Translations under genes and position numbers: made by a program | NCBI GenBank assembly: GCA_018814265.1 | Contig: JAHIZU010000184.1 | Location: forward strand, 1-12,027 | From: Candidatus Margulisiibacteriota bacterium | Lineage (GTDB): Bacteria; Margulisbacteria; WOR-1; O2-12-FULL-45-9 | Length of the DNA stretch: 12,027 nucleotides | Direction of reading: 5' to 3' | The notes under the pieces: model-generated | Databases searched by the model: none | What the model saw: only the letters and a program-made list of their open reading frames with translations | Told to the model about the DNA's origin: nothing | In this document: positions 6,220-12,027 of the stretch, piece by piece | Numbering within the stretch: the first letter of the stretch is position 1 | How the letters are laid out: each line of letters begins with the position of its first letter

Positions 6220-7203
6220 TTAATACACCTTTATTGATGAAGTTTTAAAGGTCAAGTAGACCTGCTGACCGACGTTTATCCCGAGCTCTTCAAGCGATCT
6301 GTGGGTGATCTGACTGACCAGTTTAATGCCGCAATCCGCGGTCAATTTTGCGATCTTTCCCTCATCGGTTATGCTCCTGACCTTGCCAAGCAGGCAGTTA
6401 CGGGCGCTGGACTGGAACTTTTCTTTGGAAACAATGATCTCTTTTGGATCTATGGAAACCTTAACATTTCCTTGCTTTTCAGTTGCCAGAATGAACGACA
6501 CCTGCTCGTTTATTTTTAGAGTTTTCAGACTATTCTCCCGGATTATCTGGCCGGAAAAGAAGTTTTGATGACTTTGAGGAAAAGCCTGACTGTCTTCCAG
6601 TGTGATGACCTCGTCTGCCAGCTTGAAAGCGTTATTCAAGCGATGGCTAGCGAGAATAACAGTTGTGCCTCTGTTCTTGACCTCAGATAATAGCTGGTTC
6701 AACTGCTCAATGCTGGTCTCATCTAAATTAGCGGTCGGTTCATCTAGCAGAATAACCGGGGTTTCCAGAACAAAAGTTCTGGCCAGGGCGACTTTTTGCG
6801 CTTCACCGCCCGAAAGAGCTGTTGCTTTTTTGTTTAATAACTCAGCCAGACCAAAGATCCGGCTGATCCTGGCAACCTTTTCTTCTTTGCTCGTCTTTAA
6901 TCCAAAAGCAATGTTATTAAAGACAGATGTCCTAAAGATATATGGTTGTTGCAGGCAAAAAGCGATCTGTTGGCGCAGGTTCAACAAACTAGCGTTGAAA
7001 TTGACTTGATCGTCCTGGAACAGGAGCGTTCCAGCTTGCGGTGGTTCAAGCAGGGCCAGGGTTTCAAGCAAAGTTGTCTTGCCCGAGCCGTTCTCGCCGA
7101 CCAGGGCGTATATTTTTCCCTGCTCAAAGGTCATATCAACCGCTTTAAGAACAGGCTGGTCGTTGTAACTTCTGTTTATTTTATTCAATTGGTATGTGCT
7201 CAT
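6220..7203 (-). CDS. tupC: Tungstate/molybdate ABC transporter ATP-binding protein with TOBE-like domain
   Basis: A 327-residue ATPase energising tungstate import through TupB. The nucleotide-binding domain has Walker A GENGSGKTT (36-44), a Q-loop around QQP (85-87), signature LSGGE (130-134), Walker B VILLDEP (150-156) and the switch His187 (SHR). Residues ~259-326 form a TOBE/Mop-like C-terminal domain (KVRSITDEGKIAKL...), which in ModC/WtpC-type ATPases binds the oxyanion and feeds back on uptake. The ATG overlaps the tupB stop in ATGA fashion, and the stop abuts the moeA ATG. Specificity for W over Mo is taken from TupA; the ATPase alone does not distinguish them. Stand-alone TupC proteins are often shorter and without a TOBE domain, so the extension is notable. 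Confidence 0.9.
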   Translation of the reverse strand: MSTYQLNKINRSYNDQPVLKAVDMTFEQGKIYALVGENGSGKTTLLETLALLEPPQAGTLLFQDDQVNFNASLLNLRQQIAFCLQQPYIFRTSVFNNIAFGLKTSKEEKVARISRIFGLAELLNKKATALSGGEAQKVALARTFVLETPVILLDEPTANLDETSIEQLNQLLSEVKNRGTTVILASHRLNNAFKLADEVITLEDSQAFPQSHQNFFSGQIIRENSLKTLKINEQVSFILATEKQGNVKVSIDPKEIIVSKEKFQSSARNCLLGKVRSITDEGKIAKLTADCGIKLVSQITHRSLEELGINVGQQVYLTFKTSSIKVY

Positions 7204-7901
7204 GCTTTTTCTGTCCGGTAATTCACATAAGTGACGAATGAATTCACTGCCAAAGCAACGATCAACAGGATGAGGCCGAGTGCCAGGCCCAAAGCGAATT
7301 CGCCTTTTGATGTTTCCAGCGCGATCGCCGTGGTCATTGTTCTGGTCAGGCCGTAAATATTGCCTCCGAGCATCATGGAAACACCGACTTCGCCGATAAC
7401 CCGGCCAAAACCAGCCATAACAGCAGCCAACAACGGGATCTTGATCTCCCAGAGGAAGATCTTCAGCGCTTCAGCCGGGGAAGCGCCCAGGCCATAAGCT
7501 GTTTTGAGTATTTTTTTCTCTTTGCCCTGAGTAATAGAGTAGACCATAGCTGTGATGATCGGACAGGCGAGGATAAATTGGCCGATTACGATGGCTGTTG
7601 GCGTGAACAAAAGGCCCAAAGAGCCGATAGGCGCGCGTCGGGTTATAAAAGAATAGACCAGCAGGCCGATCACAACAGTTGGTAGGGCCATCAGCGTGTT
7701 CAAGATCGTTGTAACCACTCTTTTCCCTTTAAACTTCCTTATTGCCAGGAACAAACCGAGCGGAACTCCCGCCAGAGTAGCCAGGATCGCTGAGGTGGTC
7801 GCGATCCGAACCGATGTCCAAACGATAAAATAGACATCCGGATCAAAACTAAATATTAGTTCCAATGATTTAAATATTGATTGGCTTAAATAGCTGTTCA
7901 C
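7200..7901 (-). CDS. tupB: Tungstate ABC transporter permease
   Basis: A 233-residue inner-membrane permease with about five hydrophobic segments (near 27-53, 64-86, 96-123, 155-180 and 201-225). The EAA coupling loop is clear at 135-157 (AYGLGASPAEALKIFLWEI...). The GRVIGEVGVSMMLGGNI...TRTMTTAIALETSKGEF block (166-202) is characteristic of TupB-type tungstate permeases and related oxyanion transporters. The start is GTG at 7901, chosen because no upstream start fits and AAGGTG precedes it. This gives a 32-bp overlap with tupA. The 3' end overlaps tupC by 4 bp. Confidence 0.92.
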   Translation of the reverse strand: MNSYLSQSIFKSLELIFSFDPDVYFIVWTSVRIATTSAILATLAGVPLGLFLAIRKFKGKRVVTTILNTLMALPTVVIGLLVYSFITRRAPIGSLGLLFTPTAIVIGQFILACPIITAMVYSITQGKEKKILKTAYGLGASPAEALKIFLWEIKIPLLAAVMAGFGRVIGEVGVSMMLGGNIYGLTRTMTTAIALETSKGEFALGLALGLILLIVALAVNSFVTYVNYRTEKA

Positions 7902-8667
7902 TGTTCACCTTATAGTTATTAATGATCTTTTGACCATCAACTGATGTTAGCCAGCCGATCAGCATCATGGCGCCAAGATAATTGCTTTTATTATGGACTG
8001 CAGGATTGACCGCGATAACTCCGTAGGGGTTATTAAGCACTTTGTCTCCTTCATAACTGATCTCGAGGTCAATTTTATCCATGTAAGCGAGGTATGTTCC
8101 TCTGTCGGCTAACACATAACCTTGTTTTTCGTCAGCTATCTGCAGGGCCGCGCCCATGCCTTGACCAGCGGCATTGTACCAGCTGCCTTTGGGTTCGATC
8201 TTGGCCAGCTGCCAGAGCTCTTGTTCCTTTTGGTGCGTTCCTGAATTGTCGCCGCGGGAAACAAAAGTTGCCTGGGCTTTGGCGATCTTTGTCAAAGCTT
8301 CAGCCGCGTCTTTAGAGCCTTTTACGCCGGCTGGGTCGGCCTTGGGACCGAGTATGATAAAATCATTGTACATCACATCGCGGCGGTTTACGCCAAAGCC
8401 GTTATTAACGAACTTGTCCTCGGCTGCCCTGGCATGGACCAGGACCACGTCCACGTCACCGTTCTCGCCTAATTTGATCGCTTTGCCGGTACCTACAGCG
8501 ATAATATCGACCCTCGCATCATACTGTTTTTCAAAAGGCGGGATCAGGGCTTTTAGCAGTCCAGAATTATCAGTTGAAGTAGTTGTGGCCAGTTTAATGA
8601 CATTTGTGGCCAGAACAGGGGAGATAAAAAGACACAGGGATAATAATAGTAAAATTAACCGTTTCAT
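7870..8667 (-). CDS. tupA: Tungstate-binding periplasmic protein TupA
   Basis: A 265-residue solute-binding protein delivering tungstate to TupBC. The N-terminal signal peptide (MKRL + hydrophobic stretch, likely cleaved after Ala20) sends it to the periplasm. The TupA oxyanion-binding hallmarks are both present: TTTS at 28-31 and SRGDNSGTH at 137-145. Family blocks VLVHARAAEDKFV (75-87) and WYNAAGQGMGAAL (163-175) are also present. The frame stays open to 8757, but the longer version adds 30 residues from repeat and leader DNA and hides the signal peptide. ATG 8667 has an AAAGGAGAAA ribosome site and is the right start. It is the first gene of the import/cofactor operon and follows a structured leader that may sense the cofactor. 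Confidence 0.95.
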   Translation of the reverse strand: MKRLILLLLSLCLFISPVLATNVIKLATTTSTDNSGLLKALIPPFEKQYDARVDIIAVGTGKAIKLGENGDVDVVLVHARAAEDKFVNNGFGVNRRDVMYNDFIILGPKADPAGVKGSKDAAEALTKIAKAQATFVSRGDNSGTHQKEQELWQLAKIEPKGSWYNAAGQGMGAALQIADEKQGYVLADRGTYLAYMDKIDLEISYEGDKVLNNPYGVIAVNPAVHNKSNYLGAMMLIGWLTSVDGQKIINNYKVNSEQLFKPINI

Positions 8668-8670
8668 TGT

Positions 8671-8680
8671 TTTCTCCTTT
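8671..8680 (-). promoter_or_regulatory. tupA: SD site of tupA
   Basis: AAAGGAGAAA ends 3 nt before the ATG at 8667; the GGAG core is 6 nt away. It fixes the tupA start. Its GGAGAA (8672-8677) is exactly complementary to UUCUCC at the 5' edge of the leader (8777-8782), so the leader fold could hide it. Confidence 0.8.
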
Positions 8681-8686
8681 CCAAAA

Positions 8687-8709
8687 TGTCCCTCGACAAG
8701 CTCGGGACA
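8687..8709 (-). repeat. Imperfect palindrome in the tupA leader, resembling a dispersed repeat
   Basis: TGTCCC and GGGACA arms (6 bp) flank an 11-nt centre in the tupA leader; in the minus-strand RNA the hairpin is followed by UUUU. The core GAGCTTGTCGA resembles a short palindromic repeat scattered in many bacterial genomes, which when translated gives CPELVEG or STSSGQ. Here it occupies the position expected for a riboswitch expression platform, as a weak terminator-like hairpin. Confidence 0.6.
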
Positions 8710-8710
8710 A

Positions 8711-8784
8711 GGGAGGTCAGGCCGTTTCCAGCCTGGCCCTGCCGCCCCGCAGACCATTTAACAGGTCTGCGGGGTCGGAGAACC
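8711..8784 (-). promoter_or_regulatory. Candidate Moco/Tuco-type riboswitch aptamer upstream of tupABC-moeA-moaAC
   Basis: The gap between the porin stop and tupA is unusually structured. In the minus-strand RNA, CUCCGA is followed by a perfect 11-bp stem (8745-8755 with 8764-8774, 8-nt loop). Next come GCAGGGCC (8742-8735), a hairpin AGGC-UGGAAACG-GCCU and ACCUCCC ending at 8711. From memory, CUCCGA, GCAGGGCC, GGAAAC and ACCUCCC in this order match the conserved features of the Moco RNA motif. Variants lacking one helix (Tuco) are linked to tungsten users. The genes downstream, tungstate uptake and cofactor synthesis, are exactly the known targets. The alternative is a simple intergenic hairpin or terminator after the porin gene. 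No covariance-model search could be run. Confidence 0.62.
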
Positions 8785-8790
8785 AATCAA

Positions 8791-9990
8791 TTACAGACTG
8801 ATTTGAGTTCTTAACGTTCCTACGAGAGAGGCGTTGCCAGTGCCAACGGTTGATGACATAAGATCGCCAACCAGCATGACATTGCTGTTCCAGTCATAAG
8901 TAACGCCTGCCCACAGGTTGGTTGTTTGGTCATCGCTGACACTGCGGTTTGGATCCCACTGGTCAACACGGCCAAATAATCCCACAACATCTGTGACATC
9001 ATAGAGTCCGGCAACGCTAATACCTAAACCACCCAGCCCATAAAGAGCTTCAAGGTAGGTTTTGTAGTTGTCGGCTTTGTAACCAACCAAGAGGTTGGCT
9101 TGTTTGCTGCCGGTGCCGTTCTGATCAATGTTGGCAGCATGAGCGCCAACGCCGACAGTTAAGCCGGGCATGACTTCAGAATCCAGCTTGATGCCAACGT
9201 CCTTGGCGGAGTTGGTTTCAGCAGCGGTGAATCCTGTGCCGTTCAAGCCAGTGACAACATAATTGGTTTTGAATCCAATAAGATCGAGTGAGCCCAAAAG
9301 ACCAACACCAAAGTCTGCGGTTGTCAATAAACCCCGGTCAGATTGTAAACTGGCAGCTACAACTCTTAAGCCTAGATAGCCATCAACCCAGCCTGACCAA
9401 TATGTTGGTTGTAAGCCGATTCGAGCGTTTACAGTGGTGCCAGGAATTATTCCTTTCTCAAGAACGTTGTTTAGATCAACATAAGCACATTTTAGAAATG
9501 TTTCTAGCATGCCAGTTGATCCGCCACGGGTAGAATCAAGGATGACCTTGCCGGAGGCGTTATCGCTGATCGAACCTTGCAAGGTTAGATAGGCGCGGGT
9601 GATATCAAAATTATTGATAATTGTGCTGTTGGATAGTCCCTTTTGATATCGGGCATAGATCAAGGCGGAAAGAGGAGCGCCAGTCCCAACCGGGCCGCTG
9701 CTGACTCCGCCAGCTTTGATCATCCGCTGGATTTCCTCTCTGGAAACGATTTTCTTGTCTATAGAATTAGCCATTTTTTGGAGGAAGACCGCGGTCTCAT
9801 AGCGGGTGATCTGTTGCGTTCCGCGGAAAGTGCCGTCCGGATAACCTTTGGTTATCCCGAGTTTAACTAAATCATATACCGCAGGGGCTGCCCAGTGATT
9901 ATCAGGCACATCCTTAAATTTGATTTGGGCAGAGGCAGCAAGCCCCATCACAAGAACTAATAAAACTAAAAGCGCAAGACTTTTTTTCAT
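8791..9990 (-). CDS. Outer-membrane porin-like protein with N-terminal SLH domain
   Basis: A 399-residue secreted protein. The signal peptide (KK, then a Leu/Val-rich core, cleavage probably after Ala21 in ASA) is followed by one SLH domain, residues ~25-77 (FKDVPDNHWAAPAVYDLV...ITKGYPDGTF...ITRYETAVFL), which anchors to peptidoglycan or associated polymer. Residues ~105-399 show alternating, Gly- and aromatic-containing strands typical of a β-barrel; the last residue is Leu, unlike the usual terminal Phe. SLH-porins of this design are known from Cyanobacteria and other diderms. The start was taken as ATG 9990, because AAAGGAG (9999-10005) precedes it and it yields a proper signal peptide. 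An in-frame ATG at 10032 would add 14 residues. The substrate is unknown; a role in passing formate or oxyanions is only a guess from context. Confidence 0.85.
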   Translation of the reverse strand: MKKSLALLVLLVLVMGLAASAQIKFKDVPDNHWAAPAVYDLVKLGITKGYPDGTFRGTQQITRYETAVFLQKMANSIDKKIVSREEIQRMIKAGGVSSGPVGTGAPLSALIYARYQKGLSNSTIINNFDITRAYLTLQGSISDNASGKVILDSTRGGSTGMLETFLKCAYVDLNNVLEKGIIPGTTVNARIGLQPTYWSGWVDGYLGLRVVAASLQSDRGLLTTADFGVGLLGSLDLIGFKTNYVVTGLNGTGFTAAETNSAKDVGIKLDSEVMPGLTVGVGAHAANIDQNGTGSKQANLLVGYKADNYKTYLEALYGLGGLGISVAGLYDVTDVVGLFGRVDQWDPNRSVSDDQTTNLWAGVTYDWNSNVMLVGDLMSSTVGTGNASLVGTLRTQISL

Positions 9991-9998
9991 TATTTTAT

Positions 9999-10005
9999 CT
10001 CCTTT
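9999..10005 (-). promoter_or_regulatory. SD site deciding the porin start
   Basis: AAAGGAG lies 8 nt before ATG 9990. A second, weaker G-rich element (GGGGGGTGAG, 10041-10050) could serve the in-frame ATG at 10032, but that start would put 14 polar residues before the signal peptide. Confidence 0.7.
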
Positions 10006-10066
10006 CTTTAATAAAGCGAACATTTTTGCCATAATTTTTTCTCACCCCCCTTTTTTGGCAATTTTA

Positions 10067-10924
10067 CTACTCTTCAGCGCCCAAAGTTTTTAACTGGGCG
10101 TAGGTGAAGACCGGTCCATCGGTGCAGCAATATTTATGTCCAATTAAACAATGCCCGCATTTGCCTATGCCGCACTTCATGTGCATTTCCATGGTAGTAA
10201 TTATATCATCCGGGCGCATCTTTTTTTCTTCTAATGTTAAGTTGGTGAATTTGATCATGATAGGAGGGCCGCAAAGGTAGGCAATGGTCTTGTCCGGATC
10301 AAATTCGATCTTGCTAAAAAGGGTAGTTACCACGCCAACATTTCCCTTCCAGCCGGAAGCAGGAGAATCAACTGTTTGTAATACGGAAACATCCTCAATT
10401 TTGCTCCAGCTTACAAGTTCATCAGAATAGACACAGTCGGTGGGGCACTTTGAGCCATAAAGGACCCAGATCTTCCCATAATCTTTTCGGTGATGAAAGA
10501 TAGCGTTCATGACCGAGCGCAGAGGTAATAGCCCAATTCCACCGGCTACAAAAAGGATGTCTTTGCCTTTGTATTCTTGCCAGGGGAATGAATTCCCGTA
10601 GGGGCCGCGGATAAAAAGCTCCTCGCCTTCTTTTAGTTCATGAATAGCATTGGTTAGGGACCCGGCCTTGCGAACAGCGATCTCCAGATCGTCGCCTCTT
10701 TCAAAAGTTGAAGTAATGGAAATAGGGGCTTCCCCTACGCCAAAGAGAGAAACCTGGACAAATTGGCCGGGTTTATACTCAAGGGCTTTTCCGTCTTTAA
10801 ACTTTAGGGTGTAGTGCTTTACTTCGGGGTTGAGATCGCGGATCTTGGTTATTTCTGCTGCGCGCGGCAGGTATTCGTTTTCAGCTCCTTTTTTTGTTTT
10901 GACTTTGGTTGAAAATTTTGGCAT
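10067..10924 (-). CDS. Sulfhydrogenase-gamma-like FAD/NAD(P)H oxidoreductase subunit, second copy
   Basis: A 285-residue diaphorase-type subunit, paralogous to the hydrogenase γ subunit at 931-1767. FAD motifs are PGQFVQVS (52-59) and GEAPISITS (64-72); NAD(P) motifs are FVAGGIGLLPLRS (125-137) and CGPPIMIKF (218-226). The C-terminal [2Fe-2S] ligands are C251, C256, C259 and C267. It follows the second β subunit by 32 bp, with a strong GGAGG at 10933-10937. No hydrogenase subunits accompany this copy; instead the gene upstream of the pair ends like a formate dehydrogenase catalytic subunit. The inferred role is to connect that enzyme to the NAD(P)H pool. Related proteins also act in sulfite reductase and Flox/Hdr complexes, so the partner is not proven. 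Confidence 0.9.
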   Translation of the reverse strand: MPKFSTKVKTKKGAENEYLPRAAEITKIRDLNPEVKHYTLKFKDGKALEYKPGQFVQVSLFGVGEAPISITSTFERGDDLEIAVRKAGSLTNAIHELKEGEELFIRGPYGNSFPWQEYKGKDILFVAGGIGLLPLRSVMNAIFHHRKDYGKIWVLYGSKCPTDCVYSDELVSWSKIEDVSVLQTVDSPASGWKGNVGVVTTLFSKIEFDPDKTIAYLCGPPIMIKFTNLTLEEKKMRPDDIITTMEMHMKCGIGKCGHCLIGHKYCCTDGPVFTYAQLKTLGAEE

Positions 10925-10939
10925 TGTTTTTTCCTCCTT

Positions 10940-10956
10940 GTCCGCCGAAGGCGGGC
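10940..10956 (-). other. Stem-loop in the gap between the second β and γ genes
   Basis: CCGCC (10942-10946) and GGCGG (10950-10954) pair around GAA (UUC in the minus-strand RNA). The stem extends to 7 bp through G10940-C10956 and one G·U pair. It begins at the β stop codon and ends 2 nt before the γ SD. There is no U-run, so it is not a plain terminator. It may tune relative expression or protect the mRNA, or be a small repeat. Confidence 0.6.
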
Positions 10957-11991
10957 TTAAGCTAATGAAGCCATTACTTCTTTAATATCGATCTTGACCG
11001 GGCAGGCGTCCAAACATCTGCCGCAGCCAACACAGCCGGAATCCCCGAATTTTTCCTTGTCCCACTCAAGTTTGCAAAAATAACGGTTGCGGGTGCGTTC
11101 ATCCCTTTTGCCCTTGGGATTGTGGCCGCCTGCCATGCGGAAGTAACCACCCAGGATACAGGAGTCAAGGATGCGCTTGCGCATGCCTTCGCCAGCCTTC
11201 TGGTGGTCAACCACGTTAAAGCAGGTGCAAGTCGGGCAGGTATAATTGCAGGCGCCGCAGGAGATACATCTGTCGGTAATCTCAAGCATCATTTTTTCAT
11301 TGAGCGCTTCGCGGCCCATATTTCCTAGAGCCTTGTCCTTATTAATATTTTTGCCAACAGGGAGTTTCTCGGCTTTCTTTTTAATTTCTTCGAATTTCTT
11401 TGAGTCAGCATCAGTTGCGTCTTCAAATAGGGCTTTGTTGTCAGCCACTATCTTTTCGCCTTTTTTGCTGCCGACGTTCACCAGGAAGGCTCCGTCGCCA
11501 AGATCAGTTAGCTGAAGGTCAAAACCTTCTTCGGCGATTGGGCCATGGCCCATGGTGGCGCAGAAGCAATTGTCATTAGGGGGTGTGACGCAAGCCAGGC
11601 TGATAATGGTCAGCTTTTCCCTGGCCTTAGTGTAATAGAAATCAGCAAATTCCCGCTGGCCAAAGAATACATCATTATATTGTATGCCTGCCACATCACA
11701 GGCCGGAATGCCAAACAGCACGGTTTCTTGCGATTCATCCACCGTTGAAAGTTTAGTATTGCCTTTGCTCTTCTTGAAATTTATCATGTTCTCGACCTGG
11801 CCAAAGAGCGCTTCGCGCACTGCCGGCATCAGGGGCTTAAAATGCTTTAAGATAACTTTTGATGGGTCAGAAACAGCTTTGAGGTAAACATCCTTGTACT
11901 CATCGGCTTGGGGAGCAAGTACTGTGGCCTTTTTCTTAAGAGCCTCAATAAGTTTGATTAAGTTTTGGGTTTTGATCTTTAAGTTTTGCAT
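10957..11991 (-). CDS. Sulfhydrogenase-beta-like two-[4Fe-4S] subunit, second copy
   Basis: A 344-residue iron-sulfur protein of the sulfhydrogenase-β / anaerobic sulfite reductase A family, paralogous to 1769-2839. The N-terminal domain carries the family's FGIPACDVAGIQ stretch (93-104), matching FGVHTCDLAGIQ in the other copy. Clusters are C242, C245, C248, C252 and C320, C323, C326, C330. Additional Cys residues (C134, C142, C144) lie in the middle. The ATG overlaps the stop of the preceding gene as TAATG, and the GGAGG SD lies inside that gene's last codons, so production is coupled to the putative formate dehydrogenase. The first 12 residues are low-complexity (Q, N, L, K) and come from a direct-repeat tract; the true domain starts near residue 13. 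The inferred function is electron transfer to the γ flavoprotein encoded next. Confidence 0.9.
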   Translation of the reverse strand: MQNLKIKTQNLIKLIEALKKKATVLAPQADEYKDVYLKAVSDPSKVILKHFKPLMPAVREALFGQVENMINFKKSKGNTKLSTVDESQETVLFGIPACDVAGIQYNDVFFGQREFADFYYTKAREKLTIISLACVTPPNDNCFCATMGHGPIAEEGFDLQLTDLGDGAFLVNVGSKKGEKIVADNKALFEDATDADSKKFEEIKKKAEKLPVGKNINKDKALGNMGREALNEKMMLEITDRCISCGACNYTCPTCTCFNVVDHQKAGEGMRKRILDSCILGGYFRMAGGHNPKGKRDERTRNRYFCKLEWDKEKFGDSGCVGCGRCLDACPVKIDIKEVMASLA

Positions 11992-12027
11992 TATTGTTTA
12001 CCTCCGATCTTTACTGCGCAGACCTTA
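11991..12027 (-). CDS. C-terminal end of upstream gene, probably molybdopterin formate dehydrogenase alpha subunit
   Basis: Only the last 11 codons and the stop are inside the window, encoding KVCAVKIGGKQ. The segment KVCAVKI resembles the conserved end of molybdopterin formate dehydrogenase α subunits (FdhA family), which typically finish with a PEYKVCAV(R/K)-type motif. That reading fits the window: a tungstate importer, metal-insertion genes and NAD(P)H-linked β/γ subunits all serve such an enzyme. The stop overlaps the next gene's start (TAATG) and the last codons contain its SD. Eleven residues are too few for certainty; HdrA-like or other oxidoreductase subunits remain possible. Confidence 0.6.
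   Translation of the reverse strand, partial: KVCAVKIGGKQ

Noticed and set aside
8668..8757. Longer TupA reading frame starting at ATG 8757
   Set aside because: The extra 30 residues come from the structured leader and a repeat-like palindrome, and they bury the signal peptide. ATG 8667 has a strong SD and the correct secretory N-terminus.
8174..8761. Open frame of 195 codons on the plus strand opposite tupA
   Set aside because: No recognisable protein features and no ribosome site; it mirrors tupA codon structure and includes the palindromic repeat.
8745..8774. Perfect 11-bp inverted repeat as a rho-independent terminator of the porin gene
   Set aside because: No U-run follows on the minus strand, where it is followed by CGGCAGGG. 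It fits better as the long stem of the leader RNA, though it may still slow transcription.
8791..8820. Possible promoter (TGTAAT as -10) overlapping the porin stop, for the leader RNA
   Set aside because: No acceptable -35 hexamer at 16-18 bp; the start of the leader transcript cannot be set from sequence.
9991..10032. Porin start at ATG 10032 (14 extra residues)
   Set aside because: It puts a charged segment before a standard signal peptide; the SD at 9999-10005 fits ATG 9990 better.
10026..10061. TTGCCA/TGGCAA inverted repeat and a possible -35 before the porin gene
   Set aside because: Only 6-bp arms far apart in an A/G-rich tract, and no convincing -10 at proper spacing.

Overview
All genes in this window lie on the minus strand, so transcription runs from high to low coordinates. 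The content points to an anaerobic diderm bacterium. There is a σ70-type promoter, strong Shine-Dalgarno (SD) sites, and a signal-peptide/SLH-domain/β-barrel outer-membrane protein. There are also a tungstate importer, molybdopterin-cofactor genes, and an NAD(P)-linked group 3b-type [NiFe] hydrogenase (sulfhydrogenase type). SLH-porins together with such hydrogenases fit lineages near Cyanobacteria (for example Margulisbacteria/WOR-1), but this placement is inference and no marker gene is present.

Layout in transcription order: (1) 12027-10067 holds the last 11 codons of an upstream gene whose tail resembles molybdopterin formate dehydrogenase FdhA, then a sulfhydrogenase-type β subunit (two [4Fe-4S] clusters) and γ subunit (FAD/NAD(P)H plus [2Fe-2S]). 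(2) 9990-8791 is an SLH-porin. (3) 8790-8668 is a 123-bp structured leader that looks like a Moco/Tuco-type riboswitch. (4) 8667-6220 is tupABC, a tungstate ABC importer. (5) 6219-2884 is moeA, a compact moaA, moaC, a MOSC-domain gene and mogA, tightly packed and mostly overlapping. (6) A σ70-like promoter (TTGACC-N17-TATGAT) overlaps the mogA stop codon and drives (7) 2839-1, the hydrogenase genes β, γ, δ and the first 62 codons of α.

How the genes fit together: tungstate is imported by TupABC and inserted into molybdopterin made and activated by MoaA, MoaC, MogA and MoeA. MoaD, MoaE and MobA functions must be encoded elsewhere. The likely client is the enzyme whose tail sits at the right edge, probably a W/Mo formate dehydrogenase with its own β/γ diaphorase module. 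A paralogous β/γ pair serves the [NiFe] hydrogenase at the left edge. The locus therefore looks like a formate/H2/NAD(P)H exchange module with its metal supply built in, under putative cofactor-sensing RNA control. There are no rRNA, tRNA, CRISPR or insertion-sequence genes, and no gene-free stretch exceeds 300 bases.
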